A DNA stretch of 64,000 nucleotides, taken from Chimonanthus salicifolius (Eukaryota > Streptophyta > Magnoliopsida > Laurales > Calycanthaceae). The notes under the pieces were generated by a model that saw only the letters and a list, made by a program, of their open reading frames with translations, was not told the origin of the DNA and did no database searches. Location of the stretch: the NCBI GenBank assembly GCA_013350335.1, contig CM023537.1:9229438-9293437 (forward strand). The letters are read 5' to 3'. Shown here piece by piece: positions 1 to 10,340 of the stretch (positions within the stretch are counted from its first letter, which is position 1; each line of letters begins with the position of its first letter). The position numbers were made by a program, and so were the translations under genes.

Positions 1-662
1 ACACCATTTATTGTAATCACCAACTTCCTCTTTGTCCAAACAGTTCCATATTTACATTAAAGAGTGTTGAGAAAGAGAGACAAAGATGAATCAAAATCAA
101 AATCAACCGGATTAGGTATATCCATACACATCTATAATTTAAATAATTAGAGAAAAATAATACGAACTAGAGGACCCTTTGTTCATTTGATTACAAAGCC
201 ATGGTTCTCACCCACTCCTCTCTATCATTATCTTTCCCTTTTCCTAACCGAAAGCCGACATGGTACAAATAAAAATATGTAAAAAATAAACTCTTAAATA
301 GAATCATAATAATAGAAACATCGGTGTTTCTGATAATATCAGACTTGTTCTTTAATCCACTTCTCATCACTTAAATAATAAAAAGATATATCGACTTTCT
401 TTATTATAAAAAATATCAATGTTCCAATCAATTTCCAAATAAAAACTTCAAAACTTTTAACTTGTGCCTTCAATTGCCCTTTTATGCATGGTAGTAAAAC
501 GCATGCAAAGAAACAAAGGCAATCATTGGGTGATTTAGCAACTAAAATTGTCATCAACGTGTGACTGCAATTTGCTGCTCAGCACTCTATTTAGGACTTG
601 CATTTACATATATATTTTAAGTAGGTACATTAATCATTGTGAAAATTTGAGAAAAAAAAATA
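1..662. other. AT-rich intergenic DNA
   Basis: No coding exon with consistent splice sites was found. A 72-codon open frame on the minus strand (339-557) has no recognisable motif and sits in low-complexity AT-rich DNA, so I do not call it. Confidence 0.5.
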
Positions 663-906
663 GGGTAGCGCTTCTCCCATGGGTATTTTGTATAATTCGA
701 CACGGGTTTTAGTGTATTGCTAATTTTATCCTTTGCATGAACAGTAAAAGCGGAACCTTCATATGAACAGTAAAATTTCGTTAACCGATTTATTGTTCAT
801 GCGAATTTCGGCGAGCAGATTTTATTATTCATGCAAAGAGTAAAATTGACAATACACTAAAACTCGTGTCCGATTACACAAATCTCCTGTGGGAGGATCG
901 CTACCC
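663..906. mobile_element. MITE with long terminal inverted repeats and 8-bp target duplication
   Basis: The two ends are inverted copies for about 80 bases: the left begins GGGTAGCGCTTCTCCCATGG and the right ends with its imperfect complement. It is flanked by the perfect 8-bp direct repeat AAAAAATA (655-662 and 907-914). The 244-bp body has no coding capacity. An 8-bp duplication fits the hAT group, though the A-rich flank makes a chance match easier. A related partial copy lies at 26531-26590. Confidence 0.75.
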
Positions 907-914
907 AAAAAATA

Positions 915-1406
915 TTATTGAAATGAGATGAAGAGTTAGATCTATTTGTAAACCTGATTTAAGGTGTTTCTTTGAATTTTTTTAAAATAATAGTTTTCTT
1001 AAATTTGTTTAACTTCATTATTTTTTCCCTTTAGAGTGTGTGCTGCAATGTCATATCCAAACTCAAATTTTAAAATATAAAGCTAATTTTCTTTTACATT
1101 TTACAATATTTTCATGATACTATCTCTGGAATTAGGCCACCAAACCTGTTTGCCACCCTATTAAGAATAGTAAAACTACATAGAAATATAAGGCTACTGT
1201 CGCATTCTCTGCACACACGCATGGCCAATATTACATCAAGTAGGTCCCTTCGATGGATGTACACTGATTAGTCGATTGTTAAGTTAGATTAGAAATGTTA
1301 TTAAATTAGTAATCTCTGCCTATGTCAGTCTCTTATTGCTGATAGAACTGATTTAGTGTTTGAGATTATTTATCATTCATGTATTTTTGTTTATATATTG
1401 TTGTCT
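915..1406. other. AT-rich intergenic DNA
   Basis: I see no gene, RNA or structured repeat here. Confidence 0.4.
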
Positions 1407-1767
1407 TGTTGGGGTGTGAATGAGAATCTCACATCGGTTGTGTGGGAGGGAAACTAATAATTTATATGAGACATGGTCACTCCACCTATTAGGTTAGCCT
1501 TTTGGACTGGAAGGTCAGTGCTAACAATGGTATAAGAGATAGGTCTCTAAACCACAACATGTGGACTGAGGGATACCCTAGCCAAACGGGATGGTTGACG
1601 ATATTCTATCTACTGAAGAGCTTCATTCAAAGAGGGGTTATTGGGGTGCAGACGAGAGTCACCCATCAGTTGTGACTTGTGAGAGGGGAAAACTAAGAAC
1701 TTAAATTGAAATGGATCATTTCACTTATCAAACTAATCTTTTAAACTTTGGACTGAAAATTCAATTA
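1407..1767 (+). mobile_element. Degenerate TRIM (miniature terminal-repeat retrotransposon)
   Basis: The first terminal repeat (1407-1526, about 120 bp) starts TGTTGGGGTG and ends CTAACA. The sequence right after it, ATGGTATAAGAGATAGG, is a decayed initiator-methionine tRNA primer-binding site (normally TGGTATCAGAG). A second, diverged repeat begins near 1639 (TATTGGGGTGCAGACGAGAG) and ends near 1767. Only about 110 bp separate the repeats, with no coding sequence, which is the plant TRIM layout. The divergence between repeats marks an old copy. Confidence 0.65.
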
Positions 1768-2550
1768 ATGAAATAAATCAACACAAGTTTTCAATCCTTG
1801 CTTAAGTAAAAGGATGAAATGTGCTAAAAAAGAAAAGCCGTGACTCCCAACTGCAATTCACTGCTCAAACAAGCTATTCTGACTTCTTGGGCCATTAAAT
1901 AATCACTTGGTGTGACCTTTTTTCCCTTAATTGGGCAAAGGGAGACATGAATATACTTTTATAGGTTCTTGGTGGAATAGCAGCATTTTTTCTAGGTGAA
2001 TTGGATTGTATCTTTTCTACCTGAATCAATGTGATCTTCGTTACCTTAGCTCACAATGTAGCAGTACATAAATAAAGCAGAAGATTACATATAGATAAAC
2101 CAATGAAAAATCAGATTTCTGATTTCAATAAACTGTATACATTCAACTGGACTGCTGAACAAATTCTCTGTGATCTAATGGAAAGAGAATGAGATAAATA
2201 TTGATTACTTTTAAACAAAAGGGTGAGTAGACTAACTAGGTTCAGTCTTTCAACTCTAGATATGTCATATCAGTCCTCATTTGCAGATGTGACAGAAAAT
2301 TTCCTTGTTTTATCAGTAACAATGAGGGCGAAAGGTGTAGGGGTATGCCTAACCCCTTACCAGACCCACAAAATCCCCAGCAAACCCTGATTTTAAATCT
2401 TTCATGTCGTCACAATTAGGAGATAAATTGCCAAAAAAGGAGAAAATGGGTCACCTCCAAATCTCATTTTCTACCTTTTTATTAGCATATGGAAGATTTT
2501 TCTAACCTTTAAACATTGGGAGTACAGGGGTGAAAAACCACGGTAACACT

Positions 2551-2616
2551 CGTTTACCTCCATTAGGTAACAAAAGAAAGAGGAGAATACCTCCATTAGG
2601 TAACAAAAGAAAGAAG
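2551..2616. repeat. Short tandem duplication
   Basis: The block ACCTCCATTAGGTAACAAAA plus a purine tail occurs twice in succession, about 34 bp per unit. It is probably replication slippage. Confidence 0.7.
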
Positions 2617-3270
2617 AGAGAAAATCCCAAATCTCCTCTCTTCATCATAAATTTGAAAACCCATTTACGGTAAAAGGTAATAACTTTACCTCTCTTATAT
2701 ATTTTCCACGATAATTACCAAACAAAATAAGGAAAACCGATGTTTAAGAGAAGGTCCAATTCAAAGAAACTCCTGCAAAATTTACCTCTCATCTAAATGC
2801 AGGCTAAAGAAAATAAGTTGGATGATGAATTCGGGTAAAAATTAAATGGATAGATCCAACTTCATCCAAAGTCAAAAGAACTGAATGTCTATGGCCCTTA
2901 GGAAAATTGGTTCCCTGCAAGAATCAATCTCTTCTGGCAAATTGATCCAATGCACAGTCTCACCGTCTCTGCAATTAAGTAATATATCTAGTGAAAAGCT
3001 CTATGTTTGAACAAGGATCCATTGATAATCATCTTGACTTAGATTTATATATAGTCATGTTTTCTAAACTTCTCAATTTTTGTTAATTTCATTTTTTTAA
3101 TTTAAAAATTTTGTGATATTTGAAAATATTGTTTGATTATGAATCATGTATTAAAAAAGAGAGCTCTTCAATAGACTCATTGTGAGATCCACATAGCCCT
3201 CATATATTAGATATGCTTGGTAATTATAAAAACGGATTTGGAGAGAGACATTAGTTATAAATAAGATGAA

Positions 3271-3345
3271 AGTCGTACTTTTTTTTTATGATTAAGGTGT
3301 CCACGCTTTTTAGAGCACTCGATTAATTTTTAAGATATGTACGAA
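3271..3345 (-). mobile_element. SINE family B, 3' fragment
   Basis: Read on the minus strand it contains GATTAATCGAGTGCTCTAAA-like sequence, then GTGGACACCTTAATCAT and an A-run. This matches the 3' end of the better copy at 39950-40127. Confidence 0.5.
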
Positions 3346-4473
3346 CTTTTCCATATATATAGACATAATTTTACATGCTTTAAAGATAAAAGTGAGATAA
3401 ATAACTTTGTGGTTGAAAGGTGATATCAAAGGTGGTGTCTCCCTCCTTTCAACCCTCCAAAAGTAGCAAATCTTGTTGTCTTCAGATAGAGAGCTTTTTC
3501 AGGGTGTCTGGTGTGGGTTTCTTCAAACCCATGTGATGTGTTGTTTCATTTATGTTGACTCCCAACGGCTATGCCATGGAGCCTATGGGCCTAGGCCCTC
3601 TCGCTTCTTCTATGAGAAATAATTAACTAATCAAAGTCAATTTGGATAGATATAAAAAATTAATAAGAAAATCATTTCAATATTCAATCTTATCAATCAC
3701 CTGAAATCTGAGTCAACTCGACCAATACAAAATGCATTGACTGAGTTTCACAATTCACACCATTAGGCTCAGCTTGAGCTCATTCCGAGCTTGACCACTT
3801 AAATCAATTTCAGTTTGGTTTGAGCCTTGGCTCACCTGGTGCTCCATCTCAAACTCAAACTAGGCCCACTTAGAAATAAAGAAGTGTTTGCCACTGGCCA
3901 ACTCACTCTATCTAATTCAATGACAGGACTTAGTGAACCCAATTATGGGCCTGATTATACGGATCAGGGATTGAAGGTCCAACAACTTGAGCCTAAATCA
4001 ACATTCAAACTCTAACTTCCTATTGGGTAGTGTCGCCCATGGGCCGTGCCCTTTCTCCTCATCGTATTTGCTTTCAGGTTTAGATCGAGCTTCATTTTAT
4101 GCGGGTGTGCATTGGGCTTTTGAAAACAGTTAAAGTCCAGGTAGATCTTGGGCCAAGTCACCCGACTCACTTGTTAATTTTTTATTAGGTTTCAAGATTT
4201 AAAACTATCTTTTTGTTTACCTCTCTGCTTTTACAAAGAAAATAAATAAAATTATGTTATTGGTCAGGTTGGGGCTTGGACCTAAATGGCTGTCAATTAA
4301 TGGGTTCAATAAATTTTTAAATCAATAATTATTATCTTCAAGCTTAATAAATGGGTTCGGAGAGGAAGCCTTAATCCAAATCTCGTTGTAAGGCTGTACA
4401 CAGGGATAGTCCAGGCCCAAGTTACAAATTCTTAGTTTTTTTTTTTTTTTAAAAAAAGCATAATCCAAAATTT

Positions 4474-4640
4474 GTCAATTTTTTTTTTTGAATTTTCGTG
4501 TGGGAAACCACGGGAAACCCAGTGTAAAACTCCCACGGGCGATATCCTACTGCCCTTAGGGTACACCAAGTTAGACCATGGGAGCTTGAACTTGACACCT
4601 CTCGCTTCTTGATAGGATTGATATGACTCATTTACAAATT
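4474..4640 (-). mobile_element. SINE family A, tRNA-derived
   Basis: The minus strand has a polymerase III B-box-like element (GTTCAAGCTCC) followed by the family body (TGGTGTACCCTAAGGGCAG, GAGTTTTACACTGGGTTTCC) and an A-rich tail. Other copies lie at 5383-5545, 8036-8205 and, as a fragment, 29186-29293. Confidence 0.65.
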
Positions 4641-4924
4641 TTGACCAGTACACTTAATATGGCGGAAATATCAATAATTTTTTTTCAATATATCTAAAGA
4701 CAAAAATTGTATTAAGAAAAGCACATTTTTCCCTCTATTCAAATATAAGCTCATTTAAACTATTATATCCTCATTTGAGCAATTTAAAAGTTTGAAGCTG
4801 CCCCTGTAAGCCTTTCTATAAATACGAAAACATTTAAGCAAACTCATCATACAAACCTCATTTAAGCTTCAGTTTCAAACTTCAATGTTATTGTGTTATT
4901 ATTTCAAATTAATAAAGGATCACG

Positions 4925-5255
4925 ATATTGATACTTATTAGAGTTAAGTTAGGGAGACACATCAAGAGAAATTTTCTATTGAGACATATTATTAAATGAT
5001 TAAAGTGATTATATGAATATGAATTATATAAAGTTTCACTGTTAATTTATAATCCAAGTCATATAATTTTAGTCTTTAAATTTCAACGAATAAAAATCAT
5101 TAATTTTTAAAAAGTAACAAAATCAAGAGATATGAGGTGAAATTTCACACATAACCTACTCATGTAGTCCGCTTTACATCATACTCAACTAAATATATCT
5201 TAATATCGATTTGATGACATAGAAAGTTATAGTGTCTTGGTAGAACTTTTATTCT
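4925..5255 (+). repeat. Dispersed repeat R1, copy 1
   Basis: This stretch aligns by eye with 42850-43150 in the same orientation. Shared landmarks include ATAATCCAAG, TTTAAATTTC, AAATTTCACACATAA / AAATTTCATACACAA and the CGATTTGAT / CAATTTGAT segment. No coding capacity or terminal structure was recognised. Confidence 0.5.
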
Positions 5256-5382
5256 TATTAATAAAGATATCATATCAACATTTCATGTAATCAATCAAAA
5301 TCAAATAATAATAAATAATATAATAATGATTTACATGCTCTCTTAAAGTGATAAATCATTCTAAGTATGGATCTTTAAGCCC

Positions 5383-5545
5383 ACATGGGTATAGCTCAAC
5401 TTGTAATATTTCGTCTCATAAAGCGAGCGGTACCAGATTCGAGCTCTCATGATCTCACTTTGTGTATCCAAAAGGCAGTAGGTATCAACTGTGGAGTTTT
5501 ACGCTGGGTTTTTCGTAGTTTCTCACATTTTAAATTAAAAAAAAT
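5383..5545 (+). mobile_element. SINE family A, tRNA-derived
   Basis: It has an A-box-like element (GTATAGCTCAACTTGTA), a B-box-like element (AGATTCGAGCTCT), the family body (GGAGTTTTACGCTGGGTTTT) and an A-rich tail. Confidence 0.7.
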
Positions 5546-5833
5546 GATAAATCATTTCCAAAAATCCCTACAAAATGCATAGAATGGGCTTTCTCGTCAT
5601 GATTTTGGGAATCATTTTCCGGGTACACCATTTTTTATTCTAATTAATACAGTATATACAGCGAACATTCAGTGTATATTACTGGACCCAACATCTACCC
5701 TCTGCGGCGCATGTCAGAAGGAATGCGTCATAATAACCACCTTCAAATAAATAGCACATGCCACCATTCTATTCTAAAAAAGTATAAACCTCACTCTTTC
5801 TCTCACTAACATAGAAATGGTACCTGCATTCAT

Positions 5834-5938
5834 ATATAAATTTCTTCATCACCCAATTTAAACCATTTTGAATAAAAAAAGAAAAATATATAAATTTCTT
5901 CATTACCCAATTTAAAACATTTTGAATAAAAAAAGAAT
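5834..5938. repeat. Tandem duplication of about 52 bp
   Basis: Two adjacent, nearly identical units share TATAAATTTCTTCAT, ACCCAATTTAAA and CATTTTGAATAAAAAAAG. It is AT-rich and has no evident function. Confidence 0.75.
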
Positions 5939-6171
5939 AATTAAATATTCAATTATAAACAAAAGGAAAAATCTACAAAAATGTCATAACATATTAAGGA
6001 CAACTCCAATAAATAAACCCTTTTTTCTTCTTCTCTAAAGAGCAGCATTTCCACATCTTTACAATAAGTTAAAAGTAAGTCTCATTTCCACCTAATAATA
6101 TAAAGTATATAATACTCTGTTTCATTTTCATGGACTGGCAGAATCCTAGCTAAGCATAGTGAATATTCAAG

Positions 6172-6536
6172 TTAAGGAGAGGACCCGAAGGGAGGATGGG
6201 TATGGTGGTGAAGAGGGTCGGGACCCGTCGGAACTTGCCTTTCAGATGACGTTAATGGAAGATGCAAGCTCTTGCTGTTCAACCATGGAAACAGATGGTA
6301 AAAACCATTTTTCTGCTTCTCTTCCACCTAAAAATCAAAGACCCATATTAACGGATATATTTTCAGAAGTGAGAACGCAAAGGCAAAACAGTAGAAAAAG
6401 AAATCTACGCCAAATGTACCTGCAATTTTGTGTTATCTGCCATTGCCACCATGTTTCCACCTTCTGAACCTACTGTAAAAGTACAACAACAAGAAGAAAA
6501 GAAAAATCAACAATGGTCAATAAGAACAGAGCATAC

Positions 6537-6587
<51 letters not shown>

Positions 6588-6688
6588 TTACTGGGTCGAA
6601 AAGCATGAGTAGGAGGAGGAAGAAACAGGAAAGAAATGACGAAGGAATTGAGAAGGATGATGAAGGTGATGATGGCATTCATCGCCAT
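6172..6688 (-). CDS. CLE peptide hormone precursor, CLV3/CLE40 type
   Basis: Three exons on the minus strand: 6688-6592, 6472-6420 and 6327-6172. They join in frame across GT-AG introns into 101 codons and a TAA stop. Residues 1 to about 31 are a hydrophobic signal peptide (MAMNAIITFIILLNSF...). A variable middle follows, then near the C-terminus the motif RQVPTGPDPLHH and a short His/Pro-rich tail. In the CLE family this 12-residue motif is cut out of the secreted precursor and is usually hydroxylated at prolines 4 and 7. It is read by CLV1-type receptor kinases that limit stem-cell number in meristems. The two-intron structure, the RQVPTG start (CLE40-like) and the LHHH-x-x-PP tail (CLV3-like) place it in the CLV3/CLE40 group; most other CLE genes lack introns. 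Intron 1 carries a long CT microsatellite. It is expected to be secreted. The orthologue (CLV3 or CLE40) is not settled. Confidence 0.9.
6541..6584. repeat. (GA)22 microsatellite in CLE intron 1
   Basis: This is a perfect 44-bp GA tract. On the gene's strand it reads (TC)22 and begins about 8 bases after the 5' splice site of intron 1. Confidence 0.95.
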
Positions 6689-6741
6689 TAATGAATGAGA
6701 AAGATGTGATATTTTGTGAATTTGGAGAGAAAACAGAGAGA

Positions 6742-6748
6742 TTTTATA
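6742..6748 (-). promoter_or_regulatory. TATA box of the CLE gene
   Basis: The minus strand reads CTATAAAATC about 55 bases before the ATG at 6688. This leaves a 5' leader of some 20-30 bases, consistent with a plant core promoter. Confidence 0.6.
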
Positions 6749-6759
6749 GAAGATTGGAA

Positions 6760-7404
6760 GGGGGGGAGGAGTGAGGAGGTTCAAATGGCATTTTTTCTTG
6801 GCATTTGGAGGCTGCACATGCCAAGGAGCTGGCCTGAGCCTGGACGAAGGAAAATGGCGTCTCGCAGGGGCACGTCAAATTATGCTCCGCAGGGACATGC
6901 CCAACTAGTGAGTTTGGCTTGTGGGCTCAACACCGAGTCATGTTCAATTTACAAGTTTAACTGACTGAGTCAAATTAGATTTCAAGAGCTTTTGAACTAA
7001 ACAGCCAACTTAACTCTTGTTCAATTCACAAACCCAAAATGTACTGTCTCGTCATTAATCATTCTTAGTGATTAATCATCATGATATTTATGTTTAGACT
7101 AAAACTGATCTAATTTTGTACATTTGTAATATTATTTCATAAACTAGTCCGGTGTAAAGATCAAAAATTGAAAAAAATAATTAATAAGGATACAAACGTG
7201 AAGAATATTTAGGTAGGGGATGATGGTTATTTTCAAATTTTAAAAGACATCAATGTATTAATATCATAATTTTGGTAGATTACTTAGGCTAATACCAATA
7301 CGAGCATTGATATCTACATGAAAACCATAAATATCTGAAAAAAATTACAAAATATTGATTTTTATTACACAAAAAGTTGTGAACTAACATCTAAAATAAA
7401 GTTC
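6760..7404. other. Intergenic DNA upstream of the CLE gene
   Basis: It holds the presumed CLE promoter. I recognise no other gene. The short plus-strand open frames over 6159-6964 are shadows of the CLE exons and of the GA tract. Confidence 0.4.
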
Positions 7405-7520
7405 ACATGAATTGGAGTGACGATTAGGAACACATTATTGGTGTCCTGAATTTGATTTTCATTCTATCTAAAAGGGAAATTTTCTATAAAGTTATCTAGC
7501 ATGTGTGGATAGGAAAATAT
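7405..7520 (+). mobile_element. SINE family B, partial
   Basis: It shares GATTAGGAA, GTGTCCTGAATTTGATTTTC (B-box region) and ATTCTATCTAAAAGG with the copies at 8381 and 39950. The 3' part has decayed into AT repeats. Confidence 0.45.
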
Positions 7521-8035
7521 ATATATATATATACTCTCTCTGCCTTAAATTAGTTGTCCTATATAGATCTTGAAATTGTCTCAAAATAGTTGTCTCATTT
7601 ATATTTGAGTAGTATAAAATATGTTGAAAATTGATGAGATCATGTGAGTGCTAACCTTATACAGAGAGTTTTTAAAAAAATACAAATATTTCAAATGAAA
7701 CAATTAAAATAGAACAAAAAAGTATATAATAAAGCTAATATTGTTCACTGAGCGTACACCGTCTTAAGGTGTCTTGCGGGACATTAAGCCACTGGCTGTA
7801 GGGTTACGCGTCTGCAGAGAGATGGCAGAGAAGAGGGAATTCCAATCATTTGATTGGGTCCCACATTCACCAGAATTCCTCTTTTGTCTTTTCTACGTGA
7901 CATGCTGAAACGCAAGCCATGCTTTATGTTTTGCGTATCTTCATCTTGGCCGTTCATTAGTGGGTCCTACTCTGGTCCCACTATTATGCTTCGATGAATA
8001 TGATTACTTGAACAATTTTTTACTCACTCAACCAA

Positions 8036-8205
8036 ATTTTTTTTTCGAATTTAGGTATAAATAATTGTGGGATACTCAGTAGAAAATCTCTATGAGTCCA
8101 ATCTCTCTAGGGTACACCAAAGTTAAGTAATGTGAATTCAAACCCACAATCTCCTACTTTTAAGGTGGAAGGCACCAAATTGAGCTACACCCACCAAAAT
8201 TAGCA
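8036..8205 (-). mobile_element. SINE family A, tRNA-derived
   Basis: On the minus strand it reads GGTGTAGCTCAATTTGGTG (A-box), GTGGGTTTGAATTCAC (B-box), CTTTGGTGTACCCTAGAG, then the family body and an A-tail (the T-run at 8036-8045). It is the best-preserved promoter region of this family in the window. Confidence 0.75.
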
Positions 8206-8380
8206 TACCATTTAAATGATTTTGATCTGTTTAATTATGTATCTTCTCCATTGAGACAGTAAGTTTTTTATAATTTAACTACAATTATGTTTAATTAGAT
8301 TCTCGTGGAATCAGATTCACATACATATTTTAAATTTCTGATTTTGTAAGATTATAATTGTATAATTGATATTAAATCTA

Positions 8381-8555
8381 AAGGGATTGGAATGATGATT
8401 AGGAATTCACCTTAAAAAGCAGGAGTCCTAAATTCGATTCTCACTCTACTGCAAATAGCAACTCTATGTAGAATTACTCAGTGTATATAGTTAGTAAGGC
8501 GTTTATATGTCCTGAAGATTAGTCGAGTGTTTTAAAAGATCTGAAATACAAAGAA
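8381..8555 (+). mobile_element. SINE family B
   Basis: It contains GATGATTAGGAATTCACC, the B-box-like CTAAATTCGATTCTCACTC, TGTAGAATTACTCAGTG and GATTAGTCGAGTGTT. These occur in the same order in the copy at 39950-40127. Confidence 0.6.
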
Positions 8556-9179
8556 AGTCAAAATTACATTAATTAAATTAGAGTAAGATTAACTTATATG
8601 ACTTGAATTTTCAAGTAATTGAATTATACTAATGCCATTAACTTTGAAAGTCCCATTTTAAATAAGAAATTTTGAGTTAATAGTTTATAATTACCTATTT
8701 GTAAGTTAATTATCAAATGGTTTTCATCATTGGAATAAGACTTCTCTTTTTCTGTTCGTCTTTTTTTAAAAAAAATGAAAATTGCAGTGGCCGATCCGCT
8801 ATTTTTTGTTTTTGACCGTTGGAGTAATTGTTTGGATTAGGGATGGATGAGAATTAAGGAGAAATTCTCAAGCAAGTGATGCCACAAACCCAAGTGTGAT
8901 ACTCAGTCATGAGTGGGTCTATTTGTCTCGCGATTCGTTTTAGTATAAATCGAAATTTTGGCTTTTTTAGGGGATTAATGTTTTCAATTAAAATTTCAGC
9001 AACTTCAGTCAATATAATTTAATTATATTTTATTTTAAAAATTAGATAAAATTAAAATTTTGACATATTATAACGAATTTTAAAATCAAATTTTCTTTTA
9101 ACATTTTATGAAATCAATGTATCCCCGAAAGGGATGTCCAGGATTGAAAAATTATTGTTGATGTTAGACATTTTATATT

Positions 9180-9777
9180 GAGAAGCCATACAGACACCCG
9201 AGAAATTTTTCTCTACACACTCATTTTGCAAAAGCTGATGAAAATTACCCTTTTGCCCTTCCACTTAAAAACGCTGCATCCATCGATGAAAAAATTCTTT
9301 CCAATAAAATAGGTTGTGAAGTGGGATTTTCAAACGAAGTCGTTTCTTAACCGATTTCTACAAATAAGATATCAAAATTCATTTACTCTGAATTTTATGA
9401 ACTCCGAGACTGATTTTAAGTGAAAAGGGTATAGTTTTGAACTTAAAAAATCGTATCCAAAGAATTAAGGAACTGGGTAGATTTTTTGAAACCCAAAACT
9501 ATATCCTTCTCATTTAAAATCAGTCCTAAATTTCATAAAATTTAGAGTAGATGAATTTTGATACATTGTTTTTAGAAATCGGTCAAGAAACGGATTCGTT
9601 TGAAAATCCCACTTTACACCTCAGAATTTTTTCATTCGGTGGATCACATCCTCCGAACTATTTTCTTGGTTCAGTGCATGCGGCATTTCTAAGTAGAAGA
9701 GCAAAAGAGTAATTTTCATCAACTTTTAGAAATCGGATGTGTAGAAAAAGATTTCATGGGTGTCTGTATGGGCTCCC
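9180..9777. mobile_element. Foldback element, 598 bp, with 8-bp target duplication
   Basis: Two arms of nearly 300 bp (about 9180-9450 and 9480-9777) are inverted copies along their whole length. Outer ends are GAGAAGCCATACAGACACCC and the complement of GGGAGCCCATACAGACACCC. The insertion is bounded by the perfect direct repeat TTTATATT (9172-9179 and 9778-9785). There is no coding sequence. It is a non-autonomous DNA transposon (hAT- or Mutator-type by duplication length). A single-arm relative lies at 26319-26440. Confidence 0.8.
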
Positions 9778-10340
9778 TTTATATTTTGGGTAATTTTTTT
9801 GGGGTCTTAATAAAACTCAATTAAAGTTGTGAATATATCATACAATAAAGGGTGAATGACAAATAATCAATGAGAGAAGTTGCATGATAAAAGTATTTAG
9901 ACGTAGACGTATTTTTTTCATGTCACACTGAAAAGAAGGAATTAAAAAAGATATGTTAGATTATAAAATAATCGATGTTAAAGTTTGTGATAAGATTAAT
10001 TGAAAAAGTAGAAGTTATAAAATTAATTTGAAATAGATAAAATTATTGATTAATGATGATGACGGCAATAATATTAAAGAAAAAAATGTAATTAAATTCA
10101 CAAACATTCAAGAAAAGCATGATAATTAAAGTAATGAATGATTAACCTTTTAAAGAAATGTTAAAGTTGTCCACTTTTTATTACATGAATTGAGAAATGG
10201 CTTTTGTGCCCCCATTCATACTTTCATGGCCACGTCACATTTTTTATTTTTTTGTTGACGTGTCACTTTAAATAAGATGGATGTCTAAAAATTGGTCATG
10301 ATTTGGCTTTTGGCTTTATCTCAAATCTCATGAGTGATCA

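Larger units (their letters stand above)
1768..4473. other. Intergenic DNA with minor repeats
   Basis: AT-rich sequence with no supportable gene. Short open frames such as 3827-4015 (+) carry no recognisable motif. It contains a short tandem duplication (2551-2616) and a SINE tail (3271-3345), listed separately. Confidence 0.4.

Noticed and set aside
1527..1545. tRNA gene signal near GGTATAAGAGATAGG
   Set aside because: It is a decayed primer-binding site next to a terminal repeat. No cloverleaf can be formed.
6159..6964. Plus-strand open frames of 60-102 codons around the GA tract
   Set aside because: They run antisense to the CLE exons or are made of the GA repeat. The minus-strand spliced gene explains the region.
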